A stretch of DNA of 64,000 bases, taken from positions 22,611,419 to 22,675,418 of the forward strand of contig JAQMRL010000003.1 of NCBI GenBank assembly GCA_035578175.1, written 5' to 3'. This document shows positions 1 to 10,870 of this stretch, in pieces; positions within the stretch are counted from its first letter, which is position 1; each line of letters starts with the position of its first letter. Origin of the DNA: Catonia carolina. Its lineage: Eukaryota > Arthropoda > Insecta > Hemiptera > Achilidae. The translations under genes were made by a program, and so were the position numbers. The notes beneath the pieces were generated by a model. It ran no database searches and was not told the origin of the DNA. It saw only the letters and a list, made by a program, of their open reading frames with translations.

Positions 1-115
1 TTTAAAGAGCATTCCTTGTGAGACAATTTAAGAACTCCTGATCAGATTAAAATGTATGTTTTGTTAAAAAGGTTTTACTTCCCGATCAAAGGTTTTTAAA
101 TTAAGGAGTCATATT

Positions 116-875
116 TTATGGTAGGTAATCTGTTAAAAAACCGAACGGAATTATAGTAAATTCCTTTTTAGAACTTTGAAGTTCTATATTTTTCAATCTG
201 AAGTCATCATTGTGTCGAGTTTCATAATTATTATTATACTTATTTTTTGTAAATAACAAAGCGTTCCTTTTCGCAAATTTAAAAATTTCATATATAAAGT
301 CTCGTATATAAAGAGACGGTAAGGGGAGAATATTGTATTGAACAAAAAATCCTTTGCAAGAATAATGCCTTGGAATGTTTGCAATAATTCTAATTACGTA
401 TTTTGTATGCAAAAAATCTTAAGGTATTCGGTTGAATTGCCCCATTGCGTGACGCCATAGCTGAGTACAGAATAGAATATCGGAAAATAAGTAATTATCA
501 TATCTTCTTCCGACAAGATTTTCCGGAGATTTTGCAAAATAAAAGACACTGAGCTAAGACGGTTCAATAGGTAAGATATATGTGACTTCCAGGTTAGTTT
601 CTAATTTATGTAGACGTCAAGACACTTGGTGTACGTTACTTTTTTTTTAATATTTCCGTTTAAATAGATATTTGATACTGGAGTTACTAAACGTGGAGTA
701 CAAGAAAATTGAATGTAGCAAGTTTTGTCTATATTTAATATTTATTACAAGAGAACCATTTATAAATTCTGTTTAACACGTTATTTGTTGCCGTTTCAAC
801 AGCTCGAGTATTTTTGGCTGATACTACAATGGCTGTGTCATCAGCGAAATAAACAGTAACGAAATTTGATCAGAA
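116..875 (-). pseudogene. LINE reverse transcriptase, C-terminal half (degenerate)
   Basis: On the minus strand the reading starts near 870 with a YFADDTAIVV block, which is the catalytic palm motif of non-LTR reverse transcriptases. It continues through a frame-shifted thumb region (KxTYTKCLGVYIN, then LTWKSH). It ends in a C-terminal stretch open at 116-412 containing VIRIIANIPRHYSCKGFF, LPLPSLYI and an ETRHNDDFR segment. The order FADD, LGVxxD-like, WGN, RIIxxxxRxSC, LPSLYIxE is the usual C-terminus of CR1/Jockey-group LINE ORF2 proteins. At least one frame change and several stops separate the blocks, so this is a dead fragment. The endonuclease and RT fingers are absent: the homology fades beyond about 890. 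The clade is inferred from the C-terminal motifs only. That this is a LINE is fairly certain. Confidence 0.75.
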
Positions 876-889
876 AAATTAATATACGG

Positions 890-1618
890 TTGTCAGTTTA
901 TGATTGGGGAAAGGGGTTTGTAAAACCATTATAACTTTATAATTAACAGCCACTTTCTACTAGCTGACTGACTGGGCTAGCCCTAAGGCCATACAATGGA
1001 GTTACATTAATTAATACTATATTTTTTATTTAAAGATTGCCAAGTTAAGTTACTGTAAAATCTATGTTAATATTGTACGCAAGAATTCACTGTTTTTAAA
1101 TCAAAAGAAACGTAATTAAAATTCACTATTTCTATTGTGCTGAAGTTTTTATCTTCTGCTTATTAAAGTAAAATAAATATTTCTTTAAGAAAAACTGTTT
1201 GAAAAATTAATTCTTTTACGCTGTGTGAATTTGAATAAGTTAATTAAGCACTTAGTCAAATGCAGTAAAACGTAAAACTAAGGATTTTTAAAAGTAATTT
1301 TAAAAACAGTTAAAAACACTTTAGTTAAGAAATAATAAAAGAATAGTGAGTGCAAATTGTTAAAGGAAGATGTAACGTCTTCTTGTTTCTCTTTCAATTT
1401 GAAATATTGGTATTAACGTCCATTATTTCTTTTTCAGGTACTCATGTAATCAATTGGAATTTTCTTTAGAATAGTTTCTAGTAGTTTATATTACTGTAAC
1501 ACTTAATCCAGGTTTTTTGAGGATCTGGTTATAATAAATAATAAAAAAGTTTCTTAAACTTATCACAACTATTTATTATCAAAATAATAAATTACAATGG
1601 ATTATTATGTTTTTTTTT
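890..1618. other. AT-rich spacer with a short shared repeat core
   Basis: I see no coding frame, RNA gene or strong promoter here. The only recognisable item is a ~30-bp core at 961-990 (agctgactgactgggctagc and following), which recurs at 7037-7065 and is probably the remnant of a short interspersed repeat. Confidence 0.5.
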
Positions 1619-1765
1619 ACTTTCTCTTGCCGTACATGAATAAGGGAAGGAAATTACTGTTTGCATGTCAATTTTTCTTAATTCAGTTTTCACCGGATAT
1701 ACACATTTTCAGGCCCCCTGACCCAAAAAACCGTGTAGGTAGCGATTGGTCTGTGGTCTTGGTAT
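1619..1765 (+). repeat. Helentron/DINE-like element, 5' block only
   Basis: This stretch begins ACTTTCTCTTGCC and runs through a conserved block (GGAAG...TTTTCACCGGATATACAC...TTTTCAGGCCCCCTGACCC...AGCGATTGG). The same block is found at 13027, 31707 and, in reverse, at 30610 and 63949. It stops at the point where the longer copies have their (CA)n tract. It is therefore a 5' fragment of the dispersed element described at 31707-32904. A 76-codon frame across it has no coding meaning. Confidence 0.65.
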
Positions 1766-2283
1766 TGTTAAACTTTTCCTTTGTTTATAATCCTGACTTT
1801 ATTTCACACATTTTCTGTAAGTATTAATGGGAGGATTTGTTTACCCTCTTGATGCAAGCATGAGCACGTTTAGCTGCTTGGTCACAAAGGTATTCTAGTT
1901 AGAAGTTCTCGAAAAAAAATTGTTTAATTAATTTTATATTCGAATAATATAAACACTATTTTTAATGTTCACAAAATTCTATTCACCGTAAATTCCGTAC
2001 AGTAGTCATTTTTAATACCTGTAAATATTTTTAGGCATGTTAATAAAATTCCAATCTACTTCATTTTTCGTGATATCTGTTTATATGAAAATTATTATAA
2101 AGTAAAGTCGTACATTTGTAACCTTCTAATCCACTTTTATTTGTGTTTAAATCAGTAATTAAAGAACTGTAAAATTGAGGTAAGCAAGAAAGGAGCACTA
2201 ACGGAATTTTTTCTTTACCTCCTCTGCGGCTTTCTCGTATGTGGTTAAGAATTTAATTTTTTAACTTAGTATATAAATAACGC
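1766..2283. other. AT-rich spacer, nothing recognised
   Basis: I read both strands and found no motif, repeat or open frame that I can support. Confidence 0.4.
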
Positions 2284-2703
2284 GCCAAGAAACGGCAGGT
2301 GGACTGTTAAATTATTTGCACTCAATCTGTTAGTTCCAGGGCTACAAAATGTAGTTCTCTTTCTTATTACATGGTCAGCCATGGCGTTCTCTAGTAACTA
2401 AAGAAGGCCATGGGTCAGCCAAATATATATGAATGAATAGAAGAGACAGAGGTTTAATAGACACTATAATTTATAGTTATCTCCTCTGATAGTAATGATT
2501 TCATTATACACCCAGACCCTGTGGTAAACGAAGTGTTGGTATCATTTACAGGGTGGAAAGTAGATACTTTTCAGAGGGCCTGGCATTCTAATAAGCATAT
2601 TTTCCACTCACTGAGGGCGGCTCTGGTAAACCTCCCTACTCGTCGTTTTAATTAGTAAAGCCAAACCAACTTTCGGCTGATGACCTAAACGACAACAAAA
2701 TAA
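2284..2703 (+). repeat. R1 dispersed repeat, copy 1
   Basis: This is a full-length copy of a ~400-bp family found ten times in this window. Landmarks in order are GCC..AACGGnnGGTGG at the start, TTAAATTATTTGCACTC, TTCCAGGGCTAC, TATCTCCTCTGA.AGTAATGA, CAGACCCTGTGGT, AGGGTGGAAAGTA, AGAGGGCCTGGCAT, CCAACTTTCGGCTGATGACCTAAAC, and a short (AAC)/A-rich tail. The A-rich end suggests that this strand is the sense strand of a retroposed element. It has no convincing pol III box A near the start, so its class is open. Confidence 0.7.
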
Positions 2704-3408
2704 ATTACAATATTTAATTTCCATTAAATATGTACAATATTGTACAGAAGATTTTAGAATAATAAATTAAAGTACAATTTAACTAGTCTTAATACTAATA
2801 ATAAACAATGTATTGTAATTTTTATAGTTTTTGGGTTGAAGGGGTTGGAGGGAGGTTACAGTTTCATTCACTACAGTGAAATTGTCGCTAATATATTATA
2901 AGACACACTTTACAGAATACCGACTAAAATTTCACCCCCAACAATTTGTTTGAAAAGCCAAGCAGTGAAAAGGAAACCAGCAGAACAGTTAATATGTTAA
3001 TGAGATGAAATTATAAAAAAATATTATTTATATAATATATTAAGGATAAAGAGTTACTAAAAATAGAAAAATTGGTTTTATTAACCTATTTTAATTGACA
3101 AAATTAGAACATATTAATGAAAAAACTGAGTGGTTCATAACAGGCAGAACCAGTCTCTTAACATTACTTAATTTTATTTTAAATCAGTCCCTAAACATTT
3201 CTTAATTTTAACTTAAATTCCTCTGTACCCATATTGATAATAATGAATCTTTTCCTAAAAATTTACTGCAGCCGTTGCACTTCTAAGAATAAGAGTTGCG
3301 TTTACGATTGGTAACAAATTAGTTGTAGCTAGTAGCTACACGTGATGGGAAATAAAGCTAATTTTTTGATTACCTTATTCATCTATTGTTCATTCTAGCT
3401 AAACGTTA
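2704..3408. other. AT-rich spacer, nothing recognised
   Basis: No coding frame or repeat was recognised on either strand. The AT content is very high throughout. Confidence 0.4.
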
Positions 3409-3630
3409 CTATCTTCCAGGTACTCGCGATTTGGTGAACGCAGGTTGAACAATCAGACCATGCAGATAACTGTAAAAGAATAACAAATCGTTTGTAGTAG
3501 GCTGACGTCCAGATGACATCAATGGAAGACCAAGATCTTTCTGTATTTCGGCTACAGTAAGCTGAGCAAAGTCCAAGAATCTGTATTTCAACCAGCGTAG
3601 GAAGTTATGCTACATGCCTTCGACTATATC
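3409..3630 (-). pseudogene. unidentified coding-like fragment
   Basis: On the minus strand a frame reads ...HNFLRWLKYRFLDFAQLT, then VAEIQKDLGLPLMSS, TTNDLLFFYSYLHGLIVQ and PAFTKSRVPGR before a stop at 3409. The composition (mixed charges, clustered aromatic residues, few AT-driven Lys/Asn runs) looks more like real protein than its neighbours. The frame begins about 20 bp from R1 copy 2. I do not recognise the family. It could be a fragment of a retroelement or transposase ORF, or an isolated exon; no clean acceptor or donor pair frames it. An upstream in-frame stop (EGM*HNF) argues for a pseudogene. Confidence 0.3.
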
Positions 3631-3649
3631 AACAGTATGGTTTTAGAAC

Positions 3650-4058
3650 CATAACGGTCAGGTGAAAAGTTAAATTATTTGCACTCGATCTGCTAGTTCC
3701 AGGGCTACGAAAAATACTTTTGCTTCTTATCATAATTATGGTCAGCAAACTATATGACTGAACTAATTATGAACAGAGGTACAGGTATAAAAAGCACTAA
3801 TCACACTAACCTCCTCTGAGAGTAATGAATTTCACTATACAGCCAGACCCTGTGGTGAATGAAGTAGAAGGTGTCATGTGCAAGGTGGAAATTAGAAGAT
3901 ACTTTTCAGAGGGCCTGGCATGCTGAGAAGCATATTCTTTCAACTCTGTGAGAAAGGCAAAAGTAAACCAGCTCACTCCTCGTTTTTACTAAGTAAAACC
4001 TCTAGAGGTTCAAACCAGCCTTTCGGCTATTGAGCTAAATAACAACAACAATAATAAT
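3650..4058 (+). repeat. R1 dispersed repeat, copy 2
   Basis: This is a full-length R1 copy with all landmarks: TTAAATTATTTGCACTCGAT, CTAGTTCCAGGGCTAC, CTCCTCTGAGAGTAATGAAT, CAGACCCTGTGGTGAATGAA, AGAGGGCCTGGCATGCTGA, CCTCTAGAGGTTCAAACCAG. It ends in a (CAA)n(TAA)n tail. It lies in the same orientation as copy 1. Confidence 0.75.
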
Positions 4059-4477
4059 GATATTCATTATTTCAAAACTAATATTGTATAAACTATCAAT
4101 AAACATAAGAAAAACAAATGTATTCTGAATCTAAAATAATAATTCAGTAGAAACATACCATTTATTAAATAAACATAGTATACTCTACGGCAGTATTAAC
4201 TTTTGATTAGTGAAATACAAATTACATAAACTTTAGGTTAAAAATATTTTAAGTTTATTACCATGAGAAATAAAATAAATTTTCTTCTTTTTGATTTGCG
4301 TTTTATCTGCGGACAGAAAATACAAGAGCAAGACTGAGAAAATAAATGAGTTTGGTATTATTTGCGGGGTGGTTGGAATGGGATGGAGAGAAATAGAAGG
4401 GTGGTGAAGATTTGTGGGGGTGGAATTGATTGTAGTGGGGGTAAACAGCTGTTGCTAGCGAGAGAATCATCGAAACG

Positions 4478-4511
4478 TCAGTTGGTGCGGAGTGTCTGAA
4501 GCGTTTGGACG
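4478..4511 (+). promoter_or_regulatory. TATA-less core promoter: initiator plus DPE
   Basis: TCAGTT at 4478-4483 is an exact arthropod initiator, with its A (+1) at 4480. GGACG at 4507-4511 occupies exactly +28 to +32 and fits the downstream promoter element consensus RGWYV. The spacing between Inr and DPE is rigid in Drosophila promoters, so the combination is much stronger than either motif alone. No TATA box lies at -30. The 160 bp upstream is unusually G/GT-rich (GTGGGGGTGG, GTGGGGGTAAACAGCTG), as expected of a proximal promoter. It drives the exon at 4531. That transcription starts here is inferred. Confidence 0.6.
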
Positions 4512-4530
4512 TTTTTTGTACCACGCAAAT

Positions 4531-4576
4531 ATGAAGCCCTGCGTTTTACTCGCGCTTGTTTTCGTCCTTTGTCACG
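4531..4576 (+). CDS. first coding exon: signal peptide of a secreted protein
   Basis: The ATG at 4531 lies 51 bp downstream of the inferred transcription start and follows ACGCAAAT, an acceptable insect start context. The frame encodes MKPCVLLALVFVLCHG: a short basic N-terminus and a hydrophobic core (VLLALVFVLC), typical of a secretory signal peptide. The codons are GC-richer than the surroundings. The frame then meets CACG|GTATGA, a good 5' splice donor at 4577, after which the sequence turns AT-rich and intron-like. First exons that end just after the signal peptide are common in insect genes for secreted proteins such as odorant-binding, chemosensory or cuticular proteins. The mature protein, and hence the gene identity, cannot be told because no second exon was found in the window. 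Without splicing the frame would end after about 42 codons. Confidence 0.55.
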
Positions 4577-5980
4577 GTATGATTTTTTATCTACTTGAAT
4601 TAATTTATAAATATTTACAGTGTAATATTTTTAAAATATATAATTTTATACATTAATTAGTATTTTACTCGTATATTTATGTGATGAAATATTGAAAATC
4701 CCAAAGACTATTATTTAGCGGTCTGCATGATGACAAATACATTAAATTTACAAATCCGATAAAAAAATAAAAGGAATCGTTTACAAGTAAATCGAAATAT
4801 TTTCTATGATACAATGTTTTATTCTTTTCTACTTTATTATAATTATGTTTTTAATTGATGATTGTATTTTTATAAATCAGCTTCAGTAGTAATCAACAAT
4901 TTTGTTAGACGATAAATCATTACGGTAAACTGACTTCTATTTTTTGTATATTTATTGAAACAAATCATGAGAATTTAGATTCAAAAATGTATTTTAAAAT
5001 TTCTTTAGCTTACTTATCAAGATAAAATTGTTATATGATGTTAAATGTTGCATACAATAACTTATTCTTTCGCTTTTTAATTTTATTTTTGAATTTTACA
5101 GAATAAACTATCAACCAATTTGTTTTCTTTTACTGTTATTTTTGTTTTAAGTAGACAAGAATATAAAAGAGAACCCTTTGTGAAATTTTTTTATGTGTAC
5201 TTAGCTGTCTGGCGGTTTACAAACAATGTTTCTGGCCCAACCAATGGTTTCAAAAACTATTAATAAAACATTATCTACAATACAATCGCCTGGGCTGCCT
5301 GAACTCTTAACAACATTTTGCGGGAATTGTTTTTCTATTAATATACCTATTATTTTAAATTTATTACTATTGCGTTAAGTATAATATCCCGCAGAGTATA
5401 TTTAGTGAAAAAGTAAATTTATAGAAATTTATTACTTTTATTTTATAGAAATTTATTAGAATTTATTATAAATATATATAAAATAAATTTCGAAAGTATA
5501 TTATACTACATGTTAAAGGTTGACATCACACCAGTACTTTGAAAAACAAAACTCTTATATTGATTGCAATCCATTAAATACGTACTTTACTTTTTTTTAT
5601 AAACTGCCTCTAGGAGATTCCGAAAATGGAGTATACCAGGTATTTCAAAAAACAACTTACATACCAAAATTATTACTACCTCTCGATAAAGTTCAACTAG
5701 TTCATAGATTTCACTAACTTTATATGTCAATCAAAATGACAATTGAATGCATCTTTACCATTCATACCAACTAATTCATTTCTGATACCATTTATTTTAG
5801 ATTTAGACCGTTGATTCTGTACGCACTTGTTTACCCCGTGGAAATAATACGTAATGAACGAATTTTAATACGGCTTTAAAGAAAATCGTAAATTATCGGT
5901 AAAATAAATTGAACGAAATAATATTACATACAAACCTTTTAGAGTCTGAAGTCTCTTTAGTTAATGTTACATTCTTTTAA
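4577..5980 (+). other. probable start of a first intron; AT-rich spacer
   Basis: The stretch starts with the donor GTATGATTT and continues as strongly AT-rich sequence with no recognisable exon or repeat. A 65-codon frame at 5520-5717 has no features that I can recognise. Confidence 0.4.
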
Positions 5981-5984
5981 AGTT

Positions 5985-6530
5985 TCTCTATTTAAATTTT
6001 CTCTAGTTCACATCTGTAACCACATTTTCAAAGCCTTTAGCCATTTTTTTCTTTCGTTTATCATTCAAGTTTTGCATCTATAAAGCATTGCACTATTGCA
6101 CTTCAAACATTAATTTTACTGAACTTGTCTTTTTGCAATTCCTATTCTCGTATTCCTTTTAATTTCTTTTTTGAAATCTCCAGTCAGCGTGTTTCCCACA
6201 TACATGCATTGGTTTACACGTTAAATTTTCCTATCGTGTGAATGTTTTTAATGTCCTATTTTCTACTTACTGCCTTGGTTTCTATGTTTATTTTTATAGA
6301 CACTATTCAATTATCTCGTTTTCTAACTCTGATAATAACCGCTGATAATTTTGAGGTCAATCTCCGGACAACGCTACATCATCTACAAATAGTACAAAAA
6401 ATAACAGTTAATTTTTAGAATGATATAATTCCCTTTCCTCTTCAAGACATTTCTCAAACGTATCTTCAACTTACAGATTAAATAGAGATGGCGAAAGACA
6501 ACAACCCTGTCTTACATCTCTTTTGTGATG
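5985..6530 (-). pseudogene. RTE-like LINE reverse transcriptase, degenerate
   Basis: Reading the minus strand from 6530, the block DVRQGCCLSPSLFNL appears. This matches the VRQGCxLSPLLFN motif of RTE-type and related non-LTR reverse transcriptases. About 130 nt further on comes VLFVDDVALSGD, the palm motif with the usual A or T residue before the VDD. Further downstream, with frame changes, come KKEIKxNTRIGIAK (usual form: xxEIKxRIxxAK) and ALKMWLQM, which resembles the AFEMWxYRR segment of the same family. The order and spacing fit the RT palm, thumb and start of the C-terminal domain. Multiple stops show that it is dead. The APE domain is not visible upstream. Confidence 0.65.
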
Positions 6531-7180
6531 AAACCACTTGGTTTACATATTTTTTTATTTTAATAACCGCACTCTACTTCAGGTACAATTCCTTAATTCT
6601 AAACTAAAAGTCGGATTAAAAATATTCTACAAAAACAAGTGTATTATTTTTTAATTTTCGTGTCGTGTGTGTATCGCTCTGCTAGATGCAAAAACTGCAA
6701 TTTTGAAAAAAAAAAAACAATATTATACAAAGCAATATACTGTACGAAAGCCCCCAACGAATTTTGCCAGGGAAATCAAAAATGTTGTCTTTATGTTACA
6801 AACCAATGTGATTATTTGAAGAATTTTTTATAAGCTTTTATTTGTTATCGGGAACTGTACATTATTGACAACTACCCAATTTGATCGCTGCTTTTCCTGT
6901 ATTATTTGACGTGAATAAGGTATGAGTTTGAACAGGGGCCCCAGTAGAGTTTGTTCACGGATGGCTGTCAGTTAGTCACCATACAAAGTCGCTTGCCCGA
7001 CCGGTGGTACTTAACAAATAATAGCAACTCACTACCAGCTGACTGACTGGGCTGGCCCAAAGGCCGAAGAAAGTTAAAACAAAAATTTTTTAAACCATTT
7101 TTGAGAAAAATGTTTCTTGTTTCTATTTTGCACCGAAACACCCTACTCGGTGTTAGGGTCACATAGCTAAATTCAAAATT
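6531..7180. other. AT-rich spacer with second copy of a short repeat core
   Basis: At 7037-7065 agctgactgactgggctgg and a following aaaggcc match the core seen at 961-990. The 80 bp before it (GCTTGCCCGACCGGTGGTACTT) may belong to the same short repeat. Nothing else is recognised. Confidence 0.4.
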
Positions 7181-7401
7181 CCTCGAAAAGTTTATTAAGG
7201 GAACTAAGTTCTCAAATTTTTACCCAGTCAAAATAGTAATTTTGACTATATGGAGTTCACACAAAAATATTTATGTTTAACCGAACAAATTTAGAAACGG
7301 ATTCTAAAATTCTTTTATTTCAAAATATTTCGTAATTCTCCATTTGATATAGCTATCCTATATCCTAATTATCTTCTCTAAGTTTTTATTGTTAAGTCAA
7401 T

Positions 7402-7617
7402 ATGTTTCAGTTGGTCTATATTTTCAATGCAATTCCTAAAAGGACTTGCGATAATTCTAATAGTCTTAAGTTTCTTTTCTTCGTATTTCGTCCTTTTACA
7501 GTTAGGTCACAAGGCTATTTTAGGTTACCACAGATCAGAACACTTGTGCATTACTTTTCCCCGCTTGTTAGGGAAATATGGAATTATAATATTATTAACA
7601 TTATGATTCTAATATAG
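7402..7617 (+). pseudogene. possible LINE ORF2 C-terminal tail
   Basis: The frame ends in RSQGYFRLPQIRTLVHYF, then SPLVREIWNYNIINI. Many CR1/Jockey-group LINE proteins end in a segment of the form R..xxFxVPxxRT....SPL.R....YN, which this resembles. The preceding residues are poorly conserved and I cannot find the RT palm upstream. It could equally be chance in a short AT-rich frame. Confidence 0.35.
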
Positions 7618-7619
7618 AT

Positions 7620-8405
7620 TTATCTACTATAAGTTCCAGAAAGTTCCGTCGGAAATTTTAAACAACTTCCTAATTCATTATTAGTGAGTAGGTAATGTTG
7701 GGTATCTAGAAATTTTGGCACATCTGTACCTATTTATAATTCACATTATTTCACAAATATGTTAATTAAGTGATGGTATTCTTAATAATTTTTGATATTT
7801 TCTTTATTTAATGGTGGAGAGCACTTAACATTACAATACAGCTTTATAATATAGTGGTCCTCAGTTAACGCGGTTGTAAGGAATCATTCATTCACTGACT
7901 CTCGTTATATCACCTACCGCGGTATAAACGAAGTCAGGAATTTTCCTACTTATTACAAAAGGTACTGTGCGCCTAAGTGTGCGATACAGCAGCCGATTTA
8001 ATCAAATTTTAATTAGAAAACCATAAAACTACGTTTTACGTCCAACTTTACCGCTAAGGTAAATTTAAGTGCAATTTTAAAGTATATAAAGAAACGAAGA
8101 AAATACTGTACTTTTTTATTTTAAATTCTGTAAAAAATGGAAAAATTATGGGCGGACATAACTCAACCCACGTTATATCTGAAAGCGCGGAGTAACCGAG
8201 GGCGTCATAACTGGTGACCACTGTGTAATAACGTGTATAATTTGTTTTCAGTACTATTAGCTAACTAGTAAGTAATTTTGTTTAACATATTTACTTTAAT
8301 GTTTATTAGTATACTTCTATTGCAATTTTTTTTCTTTTAGCACCATTGTTATTAAGCGTATCCTTGTTATTGAGTGTAATTATGAATATATAAATTACAT
8401 AAATA
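7620..8405. other. AT-rich spacer, nothing recognised
   Basis: No coding frame, repeat or RNA gene that I can support. Confidence 0.4.
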
Positions 8406-9530
8406 CAGAGTGATTCAAAACTATACGACAATCTCTTGGGATCTCATTCTATATTAAAATAAGAAAAAAAGTTCATATAAACATACGCCTGAAAACGCTT
8501 AGTTAGCGAGTTACGGCTAGCGAAAAATTTCTCCTAGAACTCTGTACCCTCGGTGAAGTAAGGCAGTATAAAAATGTTAAATTTAGTTACGAAGATACAA
8601 ATACTATTGTTTCTTATGTTTTTGATCTGAAAAATTGAATAAAATTGGTTACAGAGCTGTAAATGCAATACTTTCAGAGATATCTTACATAAAACACAAG
8701 AATTGGTGCAAAGAAATAACACATTCTTGTGTTTAACGTAAGATTACTTCCATAAATGGTAAATAAAGGTGTATTTTTTCTTAAATATATTTGTAGAAAA
8801 TTTAATTCTGAAAAGATTCATGTGAATTACTCAGGAAAAAAATGAATAATAGATATTGAAATGTTGCTTTATTTAAAACCAAAACAGACGAATATTTTTC
8901 AATATGTAGGTTGAAAGTAACAGCTGATCAATCAGCTGTTAATCGCTTTATTTAAAATCAAAACAGATGCACATTTTTAACTGCATAAAATATTAACTAA
9001 TTATTATGTAATATTACATTAGTTAATATTTTATGCAGTTAAAAATGTGCGTCTGTTTTGATTTTAAATAGAGCAAAATTTCAATATCTATTATTCATTT
9101 TTTTCGTGAGTAATTCAGATGAATCTTTTCAAAATTAAATTTTCTACAAATTTATTTAAGAAAAAATACACCTTAATTTACCATTTATGGAAGTAATCTT
9201 ACGTTAAACACAAAAATGTGTTATTTTTTTGCACCAATTCTTGTGTTTTATGTAAGATATCTCTGAAAGTATTGCATTTACAGTTCTGGAACCAATTTTT
9301 CAGATTAATAAACATAAGAAACAATCGTATTTGTATCTTTGTAACTACCTTTAACATTTTTATACTGCCTTACTTCACCGAGGGTACAGAGTTCTAGGAG
9401 ACATTTTTCGCTAGCCGTAACTCGTTAACTAAGCGTTTTCAGGCATATATGTTTAAATGAACATTTTTTTCTTATTTTTAGCTATAGAATGAGATCCCAA
9501 GAGATTGCCGTGTAGTTTTGAATCACCCTG
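8406..9530. mobile_element. 1.1-kb fold-back MITE of Tc1/mariner type
   Basis: The left end reads CAGAGTGATTCAAAACTATA and the right end, on the opposite strand, CAGGGTGATTCAAAACTACA. Both are flanked by TA (8404-8405 and 9531-9532), the Tc1/mariner target duplication. The two arms remain complementary nearly to the centre (about 9005), for example GGGATCTCATTCTAT near both ends and GAGGGTACAGAGTTCTAGGAG at 9378 against 8535. The left arm carries an extra ~78 bp (about 8867-8945), a diverged tandem copy of the adjoining segment with an internal CAGCTGATCAATCAGCTG palindrome. There is no transposase frame, so the element is non-autonomous. A single strand could form a hairpin of about 500 bp. 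Confidence 0.85.
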
Positions 9531-9532
9531 TA

Positions 9533-10534
9533 TATTGATATTTATCATCACATTCAACCTTCTAAAGACCGACAATTGGCTTGAAGGCGTCATGAAACGT
9601 GAAAATCAATAATTAATCTGGAAAACAAAACTATTTTTAATAATGTTTCATTGTATGTAACGCATATAGTGCAAGAAGTTAATTGGATCTCGTCTACCCT
9701 ATTTTATTGTATACTCTGAACTGAAGCCCGCACGAGTAGATACCATAATTATTAATTATTTAATTAAGAAACTATTGTGAAATTTTAAACAGATTTATTT
9801 TTAGTTATATAACTAACTACTGCAAAACATTAAAATAGTGCTCTAACAACACTACAAGTATTTCAATAGATTATTATTCAACCCGCATGCATAGTGTACC
9901 GAGTATTATTTTGTTTTACATTCAGTACAAGAACTCCCTTCCCTTTCAATTATATTTGATATAAAATATATTTGAATACATGTATATGAATTATTTACGA
10001 ATACATTTCCCAGTTCAGAATTTAAAATTTGGGTCAGTGAAAATTTGCAAATATCATATACATTATTGCTGTGAATGTTTGTGTTTGTTATTTTTATATC
10101 GTGATGTCATAAATTTACATTAACATATTTTTGTTAAAAATATATTTCTTTGTAAAATTCTTATGTAACAATTTTGTATGCACTTATTGTTCAGTAATAT
10201 CAGAGATATGTATTGAAAATTTTACTTCGTATTTTTAAAACGTGTCAAAATATTAAACATGTTCTTTGCTGTTATAAGAAATACATTTGTATTTGCGAAA
10301 AGTCAGTAATTTGATGAATGGAAAGAAAATGCAGCCTGCAGCTATTACTTTTTTGTAGAGTTTTCTTCATTAAGGTTCTTCATTTAAGTTTGATATAATT
10401 ATTTATTATTATTATTATTATTACTCGTATCTATTTTTTATATATGGCCATTTTAGACCACGTAAAGTAGGCATAACTTTAGCCATTTGTGGAAGCTATT
10501 TTTGTACCATATTCTTAGCATCTTTTCTTCCACC
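9533..10534. other. AT-rich spacer with (TTA)n microsatellite
   Basis: A short (TTA)n run occurs at about 10398-10423. The rest is AT-rich and without recognisable features. Confidence 0.45.
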
Positions 10535-10870
10535 GGGTTCGTCTAGAGGTAAAATTGTCGCAACGAGTCAGGTGTTTAACAACTGAGATTTGGAGACGAA
10601 AATTCCTGGTTCAAATCCGAGCAAAGACAATCGTATTTCATTTATACGGATTTGAATACTAGACAGTGGCTACCGGTGTAGTTTAAAAGTTAGGGTTCCA
10701 TTTATCATACTTTCTTAGAAATGGTCGGCCTGGGTCATGCAAAACTACACCTCATTTGCGAGTCATGCACGTAATCCTCGTCTTATTGGGTTACAGGGTT
10801 ACTTATTGTTCTGAATGGAACTGACTCCAACGTACACGCATTAGGGATTAAAAAACCCATCCTTCCAATA
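10535..10870 (+). repeat. tRNA-derived SINE (family A)
   Basis: The head GGGTTCGTCTAGAGGTAAAA resembles a tRNA D-arm with pol III box A. CCTGGTTCAAATCCGAGC at about 10608 is a good box B (consensus GGTTCRANTCC) at about the normal distance. A non-tRNA body follows (CTACCGGTGTAGTTTAAAAG, GGTCGGCCTGGGTCATGC, GAGTCATGCACGTAATCC). The cloverleaf is not preserved, so this is a SINE and not a tRNA gene. The 3' boundary near 10870 is approximate. Confidence 0.65.
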
